Source: JAODBQ01 sp038213195 (GTDB lineage Bacteria > Actinomycetota > Acidimicrobiia > Acidimicrobiales > Ilumatobacteraceae). Taken from it: 13,829 nucleotides of DNA. Both the position numbers and the translations under genes were made by a program. The notes beneath the pieces were generated by a model. That model searched no databases, had not been told where the DNA came from, and was given only the letters and a program-made list of their open reading frames with translations. Where the stretch lies: assembly GCA_038213195.1 (NCBI GenBank), contig JBBQTN010000140.1, positions 1-13,829 on the forward strand, read 5' to 3'. Below are positions 13,311 to 13,829 of the stretch, one piece after another (position 1 is the first letter of the stretch; every line of letters starts with the position of its first letter).

Positions 13311-13829
13311 ACACCCCGGAACGACGACCGGACACGACTACGGCCAGCGTCGTGCCCTGGATATCGCGGGCGATCCCCCGATGGGTGACCGACATCGAGG
13401 GCGAGCCGTGCGATGCGGAGGAGGCGCGCAAACTCACCGAGTACATCAAGGCCGACCTCGACGACGCATTCGCAAGCGTGGTGGAGGCCTACGTCAAGCG
13501 CGTGTGGATCCCGCTCAGCTACAAGACGTACGAGGAGTACATCAAGACGGAGTTCGACGGTTACGCCCTGGTCGTCCCGGACAAGCTCAAGACCGACTGG
13601 ATCAAGACCCTCACGGAAGCGGGGATGTCCACCCGCGCGATCGAAGCGACGACCGGCATCTCGAAGTCCACCGCCGCCCGCCTTCGAAACACTTCACGTG
13701 TCCCAGATGGGACACGTGACATCGTCGAGGACAGCGCCAAGGACGAGGCGACGACGGTGGACTTCACTCCGCGCGCGGCACGCGAGATCAGTACCGGCAG
13801 GATCTTCACCGGGTCGAACGAGGAGGTGC
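13307..13829 (+). CDS. HTH-containing actinobacterial phage/element protein, 3'-truncated by window
   Basis: The frame opens at a GTG overlapping the preceding stop (GTGA) and stays open for 174 codons to the window edge. It begins MNTPERRPDTTTASVVPWIS. Residues 25-90 are acidic to mixed with no named domain (LTEYIKADLDDAFASVVEAY, then SYKTYEEYIKTEFDGY). Residues about 95-125 carry an HTH: LKTDWIKTLTEAGMSTRAIE, then ATTGISKSTAARL, like the HTH of resolvases or sigma region 4. Similar 'wrist-to-HTH' proteins are frequent in actinophages and integrative elements, but the function is unknown to me. A ParB-like or transcription-control role is conceivable. A perfect 12-bp inverted repeat lies just after the HTH codons. 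Confidence 0.7.
   Translation, partial: MNTPERRPDTTTASVVPWISRAIPRWVTDIEGEPCDAEEARKLTEYIKADLDDAFASVVEAYVKRVWIPLSYKTYEEYIKTEFDGYALVVPDKLKTDWIKTLTEAGMSTRAIEATTGISKSTAARLRNTSRVPDGTRDIVEDSAKDEATTVDFTPRAAREISTGRIFTGSNEEV
13694..13719. repeat. perfect 12-bp inverted repeat inside a coding sequence
   Basis: TCACGTGTCCCA, GA, TGGGACACGTGA: all 12 positions of the arms pair around a 2-bp centre. It lies in frame within the HTH-protein gene, encoding part of TSRVPDGTRDI, in the linker after the HTH. A symmetric protein-binding site for the encoded protein, or a parS-like site, fits this form. Confidence 0.7.

Overview
The window is GC-rich DNA with GTG and TTG starts, GTGA start/stop overlaps, an ANTAR-type regulator, a TTGTCCACA DnaA box and a MobF relaxase of the actinobacterial type. 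It most likely comes from an actinomycete (Actinomycetota). Acidimicrobiia is possible but cannot be proved from the sequence. It is a mobile-element accretion zone with no housekeeping genes. All calls come from reading the sequence and remembered family patterns; no database search was run.

Left part (1-5735) is a graveyard of mobile and regulatory DNA. An apparently complete IS3-family insertion sequence fills 1-1345, with both terminal inverted repeats visible; the window begins exactly at its end. It abuts a Tn3-family transposase pseudogene broken by several frameshifts (about 1370-2545). That pseudogene runs directly into the back half of a response-regulator receiver domain whose phosphoacceptor Asp is replaced by Gly (to 2804). 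About 640 bp without a recognisable gene follow. Next is the one clearly intact gene of this part, a GAF-ANTAR regulator (3443-4273), preceded by a 16-bp perfect palindrome in the promoter. After it come a frameshifted PlsC-type acyltransferase remnant (4605-4928) and a frameshifted OmpR-type response regulator remnant on the minus strand (5146-5733).

Central part (5812-11401) is the core of a mobilizable integrative element, all on the minus strand. In transcription order it has an excisionase-like HTH protein (10951-10673), possibly a small coupled ORF, a winged-helix protein (10471-9659), and a 1257-aa MobF relaxase-helicase (9585-5812). A hairpin between the last two is an oriT candidate. 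No coupling protein or type IV secretion gene is visible, so the element would need a helper for transfer. Upstream of the excisionase gene are helically phased 8-bp repeats, a TGTGA-N6-TCACA site and, at 11355-11401, the 3' half of a tRNA-Val(UAC), which reads as an attachment-site scar.

Right part (11402-13829) starts a second element on the plus strand. It has a tyrosine integrase (11544-12695) and then a 226-bp control region with a DnaA box, palindromes and two long direct repeats. After that come three genes joined by GTGA overlaps: a Cro-like HTH protein, an excisionase-like protein, and a gene that runs off the window end. This last gene carries a 12-bp perfect inverted repeat inside its coding sequence. 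The geometry of the tRNA scar predicts that this second element continues rightwards to an intact tRNA-Val gene, with the relaxase element lying on its chromosome-proximal side.
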